Positions 23,500 to 35,130 of a stretch of 64,000 nucleotides of DNA are shown here, one piece after another (position 1 is the first letter of the stretch; each line of letters opens with the position of its first letter). The notes below the pieces were generated by a model. It saw only the letters and a program-made list of their open reading frames with translations. It was not told the DNA's origin and did not search any database. Origin of the DNA: Cylicocyclus nassatus (Eukaryota > Nematoda > Chromadorea > Rhabditida > Strongylidae); the NCBI GenBank assembly GCA_958299035.1, contig CATQJL010000316.1, forward strand, positions 29,267,441 through 29,331,440, in the 5' to 3' direction. Both the position numbers and the translations under genes were made by a program.

Positions 23500-23754
23500 T
23501 TAATAGAAAAATTTACAGCTTTTCGAACTACTTTTTGGGTTGTGCTCTCATTCTCTTCAAACTACTTGTTTTACCGTGAGAAAAAAAGCGACTTCATGTT
23601 CAAACAAGTCTTCCCGAGCGCGCCTTCTTTTCTATCGTGTTTAATTCTAGGGCCAAGCTAAGTTAAAGCGGAGTGGTTAGTACGCATTGCTTCCAAGGGC
23701 CATCGAACAACGGGGTTTTCAAACGGTTTTGGACTCAAATGTTACGAAGGGCGG

Positions 23755-23835
23755 GCAGACTTGTTATTCGTAGAATCATACCCTCGATACATAGAGCCTC
23801 GTACTCTGGTAACCTTCACTTTAAGCGAAATGAGA
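23755..23835 (-). repeat. Short fragment shared with the Penelope relic
   Basis: Reverse-complemented, AAGTGAAGG…TTACCAGAGTACG…CTCTATGTATCGAGGGTATG matches 16398-16483 on the plus strand with small gaps. It is probably a fragment of the same Penelope family. Confidence 0.55.
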
Positions 23836-23869
23836 ACATAACCTTCACCTATGGCCGTATTCATCGAGG

Positions 23870-24125
23870 AACGCTGGGGGTTCCAGAACCTTGGGTAGGC
23901 TCAACCCACAAAATTGGTATTCAAGAAACTAGTGGGTTCCGGAACCCAGTGGGTCAAGCCTACCCAGTGGGTTTCGGAACTTACAAAAAGCCACTTAACC
24001 GGTATTCAAGAACGAACCCAGTGGATTCGCGAACCCAAAAGTCAAACATACCGGTATTTACGAAACAAATTACCCAGTTCTTGTGGGTTCCGGAACCCAC
24101 TGAGCGTTGGGTTGGCGAACCAAGC
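23870..24125. repeat. Irregular repeat of GTGGGTTCCGGAACCCA
   Basis: The self-complementary core GGGTTCCGGA(A)CCC and variants, interspersed with GGTATTCAAGAA, recur about eight times. Confidence 0.75.
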
Positions 24126-24505
24126 ATGGTGCAAATTCCTTAATGGGTTACATGCAAACCTGGTCCTTTTGCTGAATATTGTATGGATTTACATAAGAAG
24201 GGACGGTTACTGCTTGCAACATATATACATTAATAACACTTTCCCTACTTTTTATAACTGACAGGATTTTTGTTGGATAAATTTTGATAAGATATTCCTT
24301 GAGATGTAGGACTAACAAACTTGATGCCAGTCGCAGTTTGGCAATCTTTGAAAAGTTGCAAACAGGCTTTTGCGGGAATTTTTTGTGAAAGAAAAAAAAA
24401 CCTATGCATTTCCCGATGTTTGTGCATACTATCTCGGAATTTTTCTGATACTTCTGCGGCTAAAGAGGGAGCTTCATATAGGAAGCAGAGCGTCTGCCTG
24501 CATTT

Positions 24506-24854
24506 GTGTTAAATCCTCACTTAGCTTTTGCTCAAGACGTATCAAAAACCTTGGGGTGGACAAGAGGCGAAACAAAAACAATAAAGCATACCTTGAGGAA
24601 TAAACAAATGAAAACTTTAGAACAACGACGACGCCGCAAATCAAAAATACGGTCAGAAATGAAAGATTCCGATTTTCTTAGGCGTCAAATCAGGCACGAA
24701 ATTCGTATTTTACAGGTAGTACGTACTTTTTATTGCTGACGCCTGAGTCAAAAAGCGATGACATTTTGACCGAGATCAAAACAAATATCAAAGAACGTGA
24801 CACAAATCAAGCAAAACGACTTCGGCGCTCACTACGAATGCCACTTTGCAGCTG
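24506..24854 (+). CDS. Possible two-exon small basic protein
   Basis: A frame reading TLEQRRRRKSKIRSEMKDSD…IRHEIRILQ ends at a GTAGTA donor near 24716. A second open stretch from about 24749, SKSDDILTEIKTNIKERD…LRRSLRMPLCS, ends at a TGA. Both parts are Arg/Lys/Glu-rich as in a coiled coil. The implied intron (about 32 nt) is very short even for nematodes and no family is recognised, so this could be coincidence. Confidence 0.15.
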
Positions 24855-24885
24855 ATGGTGAGAATTCCGTTTGAAAGGCGTACAT

Positions 24886-25090
24886 AAGTGAGAAATGATA
24901 ATGTTGTCATTGATTAGCTCGTGTGTGATCATGGGTGGTGAAATAGAAACAAAAAGAACTTTACTCGAGTGAGATTTGAGTAAGTATGGAATAAAAATTC
25001 GAAATTAAAATTTTTTTAAACCTTGGTTAGCCCTAGAGTCCCAAATTATCAAAAGTTTTGAGTATTTCAGAATCACAACTCAAAGTATGT
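24886..25090 (+). repeat. Diverged direct repeat, first copy
   Basis: Matches 25985-26165 in order: GATTAGCTC(G/A)TGTGTGATC, then AAAAAGAACTT, AAATTTTT…AACC, GGTTAGCCCTA, and AAATCACAA(C/T)TCAA. The two copies differ by many small indels. Confidence 0.7.
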
Positions 25091-25509
25091 CAAACAAGGA
25101 AAGCATGCTTAGTTGGAACGGCCTTTCTAGATGCAATGTATACCATAATGAAAGGCATAAAATGCTGTTTCCAAATCTGCCTTCTTCATCCGCAGAAAGT
25201 TTATGAATGACGAGCTATGAACGCTTATTGGAGCAAAAATTGAGTGTGCAAGTAGGATAAAAACAGCCGTAATACTTTTTCTAGCTCTTCACTGGAGCAT
25301 TGATAATCATCAGAACACTTTATCCGAAAGTGCTTGAAATAAACTCCGCGCTTGGTTTCATTATTTGAAGGCTAGTAAGATTTTAGCAACTCATATTCAA
25401 AATGCGCTTTAATTTTTGGCTTCAAAAGCGCTTATGATTTTTCGTCTATAAACGTTCTTTAAGGAAGGCAGGCTTAAAATCAACGTTTTGTGCCCTTTAA
25501 TATGGTATA

Positions 25510-25690
25510 ACTTTTGATTCAATTGACTTGGCTTCGAGAAGGCGGGGCTTTGAGACTTAATTAAGACCGCTTGCGCCCGCAACGCACCTGCGTCTCTCTC
25601 GCGCGAGTGCTCTCTGATCATTACCTAGCCTTAATTGGGTCACGAAGCCCCTCCTTCCCGAAGCCAAGCCAGTTGAACCAAATGGTACAT
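25510..25690. mobile_element. Foldback element with TTGACTTGGCTTCG arms
   Basis: AATTGACTTGGCTTCGAGAAGG near 25521 pairs with CCTTCCCGAAGCCAAGCCAGTT near 25652, and GGGGCTTTGAGACTTAATTAAG with CTTAATTGGGTCACGAAGCCCC. Confidence 0.7.
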
Positions 25691-25984
25691 CTCATTCAGA
25701 AAAGCCACTTTGAGTAAGCAAGTAATAAACAATAAATTTCTTGTAAGGTAAACAGACACCCAGACAGAAAGACTAACAAACTAATCAAACAAATCAATTT
25801 ATATATAAAAAGAATAGGCCACAATTCAAACGATGAACATTGTGGAGGTGTTTATGAAAACACATAGGTAAAAAAGTAGAAGAAGCGTAAAAAGCATTGA
25901 CGTTACAATTATTACATTAAATTAGCGCACATCTATCTGGCCTGGTATTTCGATATACCCCAACAAAATAGCTCTGAGAATTTG

Positions 25985-26165
25985 TTTTTGATGATTAGCT
26001 CATGTGTGATCGCAGGTAGTGGTACATACAAATCGAAAAGAACTTAACTTGAGCAAGATATCCTTTGAATGAAAATAAAAGATCAAATTTTTGAACCATG
26101 GCTAGTCCTAACGTCCTGAGACAACATAGTTTTTGAGTTTACAAAATCACAATTCAAGGTATGTT
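25985..26165 (+). repeat. Diverged direct repeat, second copy
   Basis: Partner of 24886-25090. A Helitron inserted about 25 bp downstream of its end. Confidence 0.7.
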
Positions 26166-26189
26166 TGCAACACATCCTATTATTACAGA

Positions 26190-27271
26190 ACTAGCTGGCT
26201 TACCCGGCTCCGCCGTATCCGGACCAAACTTGGCACACATACACTTCGGGCCCCGGCGGGTGTCACAGTCCACTTTTCGTTATCGATCGATATCGATTTT
26301 ATTTTTATCGATTTTTTTGCAGAGTTCACCTACAGGGCTAGGAGTTGGCACAGGGGGGGGGGTAATCGAGCATGGGGATTCCGAATACAATATTGGTTTT
26401 CAGGATTATCGATTACTTTTATTGATTTTATCGATTTTTTTGCAAAGTTTGAGCTACGGGGCTGGGATTTTGCACAGGGGGGTAATCGAGCATGCTGATT
26501 ACGAACACAATATTAGTTTTCAGGATCGTCCATTACTTTTATCGATTTTATCGATTTTTTTGTAAAGTTTGACCTGCGGGGCTGGGAGTTTGCACAGGGG
26601 GTAATCGAGCATGCAGATTACGAATACAATATTAGTTTTCAAGATCGTCCATTACTTTTATCGATTTTATCGATTTTTTGAAAATTTGAGCTAGGGGGCT
26701 GGAATTTGGCACAGGGGTGTAATCGAGCATGCTGATCACCCCCCTTGGGGATGACCAGCATGCTCGATTACCCCCCTGTGCCAACTCCCAGCCCCCTAGC
26801 TCAAACTTTGCAAAAAAATCGATAAAATCGATAAAAGTAATCGATAATCCTGAAAACCAATATTGTATTCGGAATCCCCATGCTCGATTACCCCCCTGTG
26901 CCAACTCCCAGCCCCGTAGCTCAAACTTTGCAAAAAAATCGATAAAATCGATAAAAGTAATCTATAATCCTGAAAACCAATATTGTATTCGGAATCCCCA
27001 TGCTCGATTACCCCCCTGTGCCAACTCCCAGCCCCGTAGGTGAACTCAGCAAAAAAATCGATAAAAATCGATAAAATCGATATCGATCAATGACGAAAAG
27101 TAGCCTATGACACCCGCCGGGGCCCGAAGTGTATGTGTGCCAAGTTTGGTCCGGATCGGTTCAGAAATGGAATTTTCTATTCGGAACATACGTACACACA
27201 GACATACAGACAGACAGACAGACATACAGACAGACATACAGACAAACAGACATTCAGCTTTATATATAAGA
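26190..27271 (-). mobile_element. Non-autonomous Helitron with internally inverted halves
   Basis: On the minus strand it begins TCTTATATATAAAGCTGAATG (after host A) with a TCTG microsatellite, and ends GCGGAGCCGGGTAAGCC…CTAGT (before host T), exactly the Helitron rule. Between the ends, 26745-27120 holds three near-identical ~120-bp units (CCCCCCTGTGCCAACTCCCAGCCCC, AAAATCGATAAAATCG, CCAATATTGTATTCGG). 26220-26740 holds the same units in the opposite orientation, so the element is a head-to-head inversion around about 26742. No protein is encoded. Confidence 0.85.
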
Positions 27272-29516
27272 TAGCAAAAACCTGGCGCTAACGTTGTACA
27301 AAAGACTTGATCAAGTTACTAAAAGGACGGGACTAGTACATTAAGACGTCAATTCCAAATCTGGCTCTCGAAACAAACGCCCTTTTATGCAAGTGAGATT
27401 TTTTGAATAAGCATTACTGCTTGCCTTTAGATTTCTGCTGAGAAAATGAGTACAAGTAAGTTTTCGATTTTGAGTGTGGATGCTTAAATTTTTTTAGAAT
27501 TCGGCAAAATTTTGTGGAAGTTTGTTCAAACTTATGTTACAACAAGCAAGCAAAATTTTCTAAATGCATTGCTGAACCTTACTCGGAAAAATTCGAAATG
27601 CAACAATAATTTTGCACTTACCTAAAACATATTGCTAAAAGTAATTTGAAGAAGCGCTAGTAAGCGGTTTATTCAACATTGCTTGTCAACTCTTCTCTAG
27701 ACATTTATTGCATCGATCTGCTGGCTACGCTCTGTAGATGAATGATGCGCTCCAACAATAAGACGATACTTCAACAGTGCCCAAGCGCAACCAGCTAATA
27801 AAACCTTGATTTCACAATGACAAGACGCACCCGTTTTTTCCCAAGGTCGACCACCCAAAGCACACCGAAAATTTTCGCGGCTAGAAGACCCTCTAACCGC
27901 TGCTCCTTATCCTACTTAAGCTACAAAAGATTTGTGTGGGGGAAATACCATTTTGAAGGACAGTGGTGCGTCCGAGCTGCTTGCTTGGGGAATCAAAAAG
28001 TTGAATCTCGTACTCGTAAATTCAGGATCAGAATACATAGAACTAGCTCAAGCCTGAGATACACAGAACCGGCTCAAGCCTTGTGAGATGTAAAATCTTT
28101 CATGTGGCCAAAGCGAATGGTGGGTGTGCTCATGCTTAAGATCACACGGATTGACTTGCTCGTCTTGCGGCATGACATCCCAGGTCAAAAAAATTATGAA
28201 AAACCAGATTATCAAATTTGTGTCAATGTCCGGACATAAACTCGATTTCTAGAAAATCCACTTACCGGAGGTCATCTGCAACGCTGAATCCGAAAATCCA
28301 CGTTAGAAGGCGCAAAAATGGCGAAAACGTGCGATTTCCAGAGCGTACAGTTTGAAATTCGGCGGTCCCCGCCATGGCAGAGACGCAAAGTCGCTGCGGG
28401 ACTCTGCGATTTTGACTGTTGCGGCATGTGTACTTTGCCGCATGGCAAGGATTCGGACAGCTCGGAGGACCTCGCTCTATAGCGTAAGTTTCTCCACTCT
28501 TCGGTCGTTTTTCTTGCAGGTCGAGCGTTATGACGTCGCACTTGCGCAATGTTGTGCCTGAGGGGGCCACTCTCGCATAGCACTAAATCCCAAAACTCCC
28601 ATCTTGCCCGAACACTGCTTTAAAACATTTTTTAGTTTTTGGAGCGCGTTCGGAAAGCGTAAAACCACGTTTCTGACATATGATACATATATATATATCT
28701 GTATTTATATCAGAAACGTTTTTTGGGAAGCATAGGGTAATTTGAATCTGCTACGTAAAATCGTTCCGAGAGTTCCTTCTTTTTTCTCACTTGTCCGAAA
28801 CATAAGGAATAAAGACAAGCAAATACTTTGTAATCGATGCAGTTTTTCCTATTCTCAACAGCCATTCTAGTCATTTTCACGAATCAGTTGCTTTTTTGAC
28901 TGCCAAAAGATTGATAAAATTTTGAATCAATAGTTTTTATGTTTGTGTATGGCGATGTTCAAAAACTTTCAATTTCAACTACTGGATGTTGTCATAACAA
29001 GTGGATAAAGTAAACGAAGCAATATTTAAGCATTTCCTACTAGCTTCGCAGTATTTTTCGAGACGATCAAAAGCCTTCAATTTTGCAAAACATGTGATAC
29101 ACGAGCATCAAATGCTATTTTCCAGTTGAAAGGCTCCAAAGCTTGATTCTCGCTCGACACTAACTTTACAAAGCAAATGAACGTTTAGGTCTGCGGGCTA
29201 TCGCATTCTGACATCTGAGGTATAGCCGTACGAGCGATCAAAAATTTACGATGTGCTTGCTTTCTCTTCAAGATTCTCACAAATCAGCAAAAAAAGCGCT
29301 CATAAGAAAAAGGAGGGAAAGCTTTATAAAACATTGCCCGAATGGTTTGGAATTTGTTGGCGTCAGAAAAATATTGGATGTCTAAACCAGCTGGAGACTT
29401 CAAAAAAAGATTCACAGTGTAGCACTTTGTTTGGTCTATTCAGCTATTAAGAAAAGTTTTCCGCTTCAAAAATGATGTAAAAAACGAAAGCCGTAATCAA
29501 AAATCATGGGTTCAAA
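27272..29516. other. No recognisable gene
   Basis: Several open frames of 65-103 codons occur (27817-28086 plus; 28262-28583 minus), the latter in a locally GC-richer patch (28262-28570). None has a recognisable domain. Confidence 0.4.
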
Positions 29517-29875
29517 CCGGGCTTGGCACAGCTGGCAACGGGTCAAGCTGCACTTCGTTTTTAGGGCGAAAGCAAGGGGGATATCGTTTTTCCGCGATCC
29601 GGGGCGGAGAAGAGCCACAAAAATGCCGCCAGCATGCCACCCGCATGCTGTCCATCAAACAAACAAAGGCTTTGTTTTCAGCCAAATCGCAATAGTATGA
29701 CATCAAATTTGGTGTGTGCATGCGGGTTGGGGGACCCGCACTATAGCCCAAAAATTTATAAAAACTTATGTAAATGAAAGCTGTGCTGAACTTTTATCTA
29801 AATTAACTGGCACCGTGCCAGCTGGGTGCCAGCTGAGCTGGCACCGACACTCTGCTCACATAAGTTTTTATACCC
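29517..29875. repeat. Diverged relative of the hAT family with an inner palindrome
   Basis: CCGGGCTTGGCAC…GGTCAAGCTGCACTTCGTTTTTAG and GGGGGATATCGTTTTT resemble the left end of the hAT copies at 34307 and 41614. A second part is a palindrome, TATAAAAACTTATGT (29757-29771) with ACATAAGTTTTTATA (29858-29872), around GGCACCGTGCCAGCTGG. Confidence 0.5.
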
Positions 29876-30305
29876 TTTTACATAAAACGTATTACATCGT
29901 AAAAGTTTGAACACAGAGAAGAAACAATTTCATATGTTTTCTTTTCAGCGTTTTATAGTCATCTGAAAATTACTCGGTCTGCTCGCAATCGAAAAATCGG
30001 CATTTTCTGCTTCTCGACTTTCAACTCAAAAAGCTCAGAAAGCTGTGAAAAGTTGTTCCATGAAACCAGCATGCAGAAAACCCTACTACAAGCTTTTACA
30101 TAATCTAAAAATAATGACGGGTCTTCAAAACGGATCAAAGCGACTTCGTACGAAATTTTTAAAATCAAAAGGGACTTCGTTTTCTTCTGCAATTTCTCAA
30201 TAGCCACACAAGCAAATTTTCCGAAACTTAATTGTTGGAGAGATGATGAAGAAAAGCTGCGTTGAAGAGTTTTTGAAGGCAGCGGATCGCCGAAATAGAC
30301 CCTCC
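29876..30305. other. No gene seen
   Basis: An 82-codon minus-strand frame (29959-30207) is the only long one; it is not recognised. Confidence 0.4.
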
Positions 30306-30577
30306 TGGGATCTTGGTGGAGTTAGACAACAGCAGACCTCCCCGCCTTCCTCAATTACTCTGTAGCTTAACATCCAACTACCATAATGCGCTAAGTCCTT
30401 AAAAATGCGCTCTAAAACTCTACCGGTTCCGCCCACACAATAAAAGTGAGCGGGGCCCCTGGAGTTTTGAAGCGCGTTTTTCAGGAGTTAGCGCATGAAC
30501 TGGCAGGTGGGGATTGAACTACAGATTAATTGGAGGGGGAGGGGGATTTACAACCTAACTCCACCGAGAAGGATCCA
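30306..30577. mobile_element. Foldback MITE with GGTGGAGTTAG arms
   Basis: GGATCTTGGTGGAGTTAG near 30309 pairs with CTAACTCCACCGAGAAGGATCC near 30557. CTCTAAAACTC…CC and GGGGCCCCTGGAGTTTTGAAGCGC form inner arms. Confidence 0.7.
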
Positions 30578-32920
30578 TTTTGCAAAAACATGCGGAAAGT
30601 AGTATCAGGTTGGCTAATTAATAATTTCGGTCGGTTTGCGGCTCGTTTAATACTGAAGACAATTTTTTGCTTAGCATTCGGTACCATCGGAACTTCACTG
30701 AATGGAACAAAAATCTATTATAGGATTTATTTGCTATGAAAGAATTATGCAAAGAAGTGAAAAACCCCAATTTTCTCATTGTGCACAAATATGAGAAAAT
30801 TTGGCTTTTTTGGCCAAAGAATTTTTAGATGGCAGATCACAAATTTTTTTCAATAGTTGCTGGGTAGGGGAAACTTGTCCGTATCTAGATACCAAATTGC
30901 TATTTTCTAAATCTATTAGGGCATGAAAACGGAGCTTCTAAAGTCGCAGAGTTGTGCTTTTGGAATTTTAGCCTTGTTGGGGATAACTGTCACTTACTGA
31001 TAATTCAAAATTTTGAGTAGTTGTTATGTTATAAGGGAACTTTGGGCTATTTACTCACAAAATATAAATGAAGGGCAACTATGAAAGCTTTTATGTAGGT
31101 TTTTAAGCCAAAAGTAAATTATTTTTTAACAAATGTAATACTAATAGTTATAACGACAAGAAAAGTTGGAAAAACACTGTAGTAGTTAGGATTTCAGAAT
31201 GCTAGGACAATTTAAGAAGGAAGAAAGTCATGAGAAAACATTCAAAGTATTAAAAAAGGTTGTGCAAAACATTGAAGGAGCGCTATGACAACTCAAGCAA
31301 TTGTTACGCTCTGAGCTGAAAATTTCACCGCTTTGAGTGTGAATGAAGTGAGAGCGCAAAGAGGCAGAAGGAAGAGGTTTGTCACCGTGGTAGAAACTGT
31401 TATCTATAAAGGGTGACCTGCACTTGTTTTGAGAATATTCTATTATCTTACTTTATTCCACGAAAAAGGTTGAAGGGTTGCAAAATACTATCTATGCAAG
31501 TCAGTGTCTATGTGTCACAGCGAGTTTTGCAATGTTACTAATATTTGATTATCTGGAATATTTTTTTTGCACAAATCATTCAGAAAAGCAACCATTTTAA
31601 AAGGTGCTAGTTTCAAGCTCCACACTTCTTTTTGCATGTTGAATTTGTGTTGTCAACGCTGAAGTAGTCATCTGAATCGGCTAATTTTCATTTGTAGCAA
31701 ATTGGTGGCATTTATTTCCTTCATTGCTGAAAACATTCATTCAATAGTTTCCTTGATCAACTATCCTCTAGAAAATTGGTAGTTTTGCAACAGATATATA
31801 TCAAATGTGCAAATTCAAAAATAAACATCACAGAAAATTCACAAATATGAATGTATGCAGAACATTCAGGTACTGTAGAAATATTTGATTGAATCTAGTT
31901 TTTATAGCTGTAATCAAATGTAGAAATCTCAATTTTGTAGTAAAAATGAGTTTTGGGTAACTCTGTTTTAAGACAAATCAAATGTCGCTCAAATGGTATT
32001 TCCCATAGAGGTAATTTACAGCATCTTCATTCGTGGCCTACGTCCTGCTCTTTATATTTTCCAGAGGCTTAAAAACATTCCAGTGAACCAAGGACTTTGA
32101 ACCACCAAGTGCTTCATCTTATTTTGCTAATTACCACTATTAATTATCGGAGATTACTATAGGAAGATTTACGAAAATGAAGAAAGAGAAGTCTTGCGCC
32201 TTATAAATAAAGATGGAGAAGTACCCATCTGTTAAACAAATAGGTAGGACAGAATCTGAGATTACTTGAATTGAGTTTTTTGAAACATGGATGTTTAAAA
32301 ATGCTTCAAATACTTGGACCAGCACTTGCAAAAATGATACTTGAAATGGGAACTTGCAAAAGAGGAACACATCCATTTCAAGAGAATCTCGAACATCAAG
32401 ATAGAACAAAATTAGTTTTGCAAAACTCTATAAGAAGATCTAATCTTACGTCATTACGCTTACATGTGAAATGCATACAAGCCCACACTTGACCTATACA
32501 ACTGCCGTTTTTTCTATCGAGAACGATATGTTCTTGAGGACACAGCTAATTACAGCGATGAACAAGTGCATAGTCTTAACGAACATTGGCAGAATACACT
32601 GACTTGACTTGCTGCTGTAGTAATAGATTCACCCCATATAACAAGCCATTGATCTGAATGAAGCAGCTGAATTGTAGCTGAATTGTTACCAATAAATGGC
32701 AGCAGGCTTGGTGTTGTTTGTTGTCTGTTGTATGAAATTATGCTAACATCAGAAAAAAAGCGGACGTTACTGATCGAGCATATAGGGCGTAAAAATGCGG
32801 TCACTGTTCCGGACGCGTCATAGAATTGATACATTCAAGATAGTTTCAAGATGACATCGACGGGTCACAGACGTCTAACAAATGACCTCGTAAGCTTCTC
32901 TTTAGTGACAAAATATCTGA
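30578..32920. other. No gene seen
   Basis: Strongly AT-rich. Short open frames overlap on both strands at 32140-32490 without recognisable content. No long palindromes or transposon ends were noticed. Confidence 0.5.
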
Positions 32921-32923
32921 CCA

Positions 32924-34130
32924 TTACTTACTTAGATACTTGGATGGCCCGTCTTCACGTGGCGCGCAGCACAAAAGTTTCCATTTCTTCCTGTCTTTTG
33001 CTTCAGACATCCACAATCTGCTTGGCTGACGTCGATGGCTGCGTCCACGATTTCCAGGTGCAAAAATCATATCCAGCTGATTTCTCAGCTGATCCATCCG
33101 TTCCACAAACGTCTGCCCACCTCGTTGGTGGTCTTCCTCGGGGACGTTTAGCTTCGCAAGGAATTCACTCAGATGTTCTTAATGTCCATCTGTCGTCTGT
33201 TCCTCTTATGATGTGACCGGCTCATCGGTGTTTCGCTTTCGCAACGTATTCCGCTAGGTCACGAAAACGGGACATTCTTCTCGCATCTGTATTGCGAAGT
33301 CCGACTAGATGTTGCTTGTGTAGGGCCATCTTCAGAAGACTGCGCTTCAACGCTCTGTGGGTGGAAAGCTTTCGACGCGGCTACGGTGTCAGCCCAAGTC
33401 TCAGCTGCGTAACAGAGGTTGGGAGAATGGTAATGTCGAAATGATGGGCACGAAGTTTCGGGTCCGTCAGTTGGTCGGAATCTCCCATCAACTCGTATGC
33501 CTCTTCCCAGTCCAGTGACTTCATCACCCACTGCAAGGCCGCGGTAAACAGCTTTCGCGAGATTGTGTCGCCTTGTGAACTCGTTCCCAAATGGAAAGGT
33601 CAGGGGGCGATGGAAAAGCTGCATCATCGTTGTACAGTCCTTGTAACAATCGGCTAACGTCCTCACTAAGCTGAGCCCTCTTGGCCCCAGTAGGTACTCA
33701 CGGCAGACTTCTATGACCCTCGAAACCGTCTGGATGTGTCCATGCAGCTGAATTCTTTGCGAAATCCAGCTTGTTCTTGGTTTTGAGCTTTATCCAGTGT
33801 CCTAGATATGCGAGCGAGGATAATATTTGTGAAAGCTTGTACAGCGCACGCAGCAGGCATATTGGACGGTATTTCCGAAAATTCTTTCATTTACCCTTCT
33901 TGAAAAAAAAGGACGGTTTTTGACTTTCTCCACTGGTCGGGAATCCCTTCGTTTTCAAGGTAAGATGTCAGGTGCGACGCGAGAATCTCGTGTAGACGTT
34001 GTTCTCCGGCTTGAGTAACAACTGCTCGACCGGCGTTCCCCCCGCAGTTTTGTTCCGAACCAATTTCCGGATTGTCCCGACGCAACGGAGGTGTTTCGCA
34101 TGTTTTCAATGAGTCGTACTTCGTTTCACC
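32924..34130 (-). pseudogene. RTE-type LINE relic with the catalytic core deleted
   Basis: Read on the minus strand it aligns with the plus-strand RTE at 60786-62575: EQRLHEILASHLTSYLENEG, IPDQWRKSKTVLF, then TLADCYKDCTTMMQLFHRPL, then LCYAAETWADTVAASKAF, and the 3' end GGGCCATC…AAGTATCTAAGTAA (32924-32950). About 310 bp present in the other copy is missing at 33479, where GGGAGATTCC joins GACCAACTGACGG. This removes the FADD catalytic motif. Frameshifts occur before the junction. No endonuclease domain is seen, consistent with 5' truncation. Confidence 0.85.
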
Positions 34131-34306
34131 TGCGGTCCTCGACGGCGGTCTGAGTCGTAAGCTTATCTAAACGCATGGGTCCTAAAAACGGAAAAGTATC
34201 GAGTTTTCTATCCTTTCAATTCATTTTCATCCTGAGCGCAGTTGCGTGAACGCAAGAAAAAGGCCATTCATAACACATCGTAGTGTTCGAAAGAGGGAAC
34301 TTCAGA

Positions 34307-35122
34307 CAGGGCCCGGCACAAATGGTCTTGGGTCAAGCTGGACTTCGTTTTGAAGTTAGAAGCAATGGGGATATCGTTTTTATAAGGTCCTGGGAGAAGC
34401 GCCGCTAGAAAAACGACGAACATTTCAGGTTCCACGAGTTGAACGTGTTCTTTCGCAAGCGCGCGAATTTTAAACGCAAGACTCAAACAAACAAGTGGCT
34501 TGTTTACAGCGTACAAACAATCATATGGTTCCGAATATGGGCTACGTGTATGCAATATTACTCCAAACTATGTTGTGTAAAAAGTTTTAAAAACTTACAT
34601 ATCCTAATATCCGTTCCCGAATTTGTCGATTTCTAGACCAACACCAAACCAACTGGGTTGGTTCGGGGCAAAAATATGAAGGTTCACATAAATTTTAGAC
34701 GTTTTTTAGTTGGGCGATTAGAACGGTCAAAAACCTATCATATAGTGGAGAGAGCAAATCAAACCATTGCCTCTTTCCTTTTTTGAGCCAAAAGTAGTGT
34801 GAGTCTACGCGTTGATAGATATCGCGCACCAATAACGTGCGTCTTTTGAACCTATGTAACGAGAAATGCGTTTTCAGATTGTTAAGGCCACAGATTGGGT
34901 TGGCTTAGGAGGTTTTCGACACTGGGCACTAAAATGGTACCATACTGAATGACAGAGCCTCTAATCAACTCGAAATGCTATTTGCTTTTTTGCTATTGTT
35001 ACTTTGATTAAATGAGGGTTTCTCCAATGATTTTTACGTCAGAAATGACTTCGTAAATTTTCGCGAAGTCATCGTAAACTTCGTTTCCAAAAATGCTCCA
35101 AGCCAAGGCGTGCCGGGCCCTG
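34307..35122. mobile_element. Non-autonomous hAT-like element, copy 1
   Basis: Ends CAGGGCCCGGCAC and GTGCCGGGCCCTG are perfect 13-bp inverted repeats. The body is the same as in the copy at 41614-42472 (GAACG(T/A)GTTCTTTCGCAAGC, CAAACAAACAA, TTTTCGCGAAGTC). No matching 8-bp flanks are visible (ACTTCAGA against TGTGTGTG), perhaps because of later rearrangement or slippage in the GT run. No transposase is encoded. Confidence 0.75.
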
Positions 35123-35130
35123 TGTGTGTG

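Noticed and set aside
28484..28519. 36-nt intron with GTAAGT donor and TTCTTGCAG acceptor
   Set aside because: Signals are good, but the flanking frames are short and unrecognised and the length is a multiple of three, so the frame is open with or without splicing; not enough to call a gene.
29505..29525. GGGTTCAAACCGGG as a tRNA B box
   Set aside because: No A box, acceptor stem or cloverleaf can be formed around it; it overlaps the start of a hAT-like repeat.
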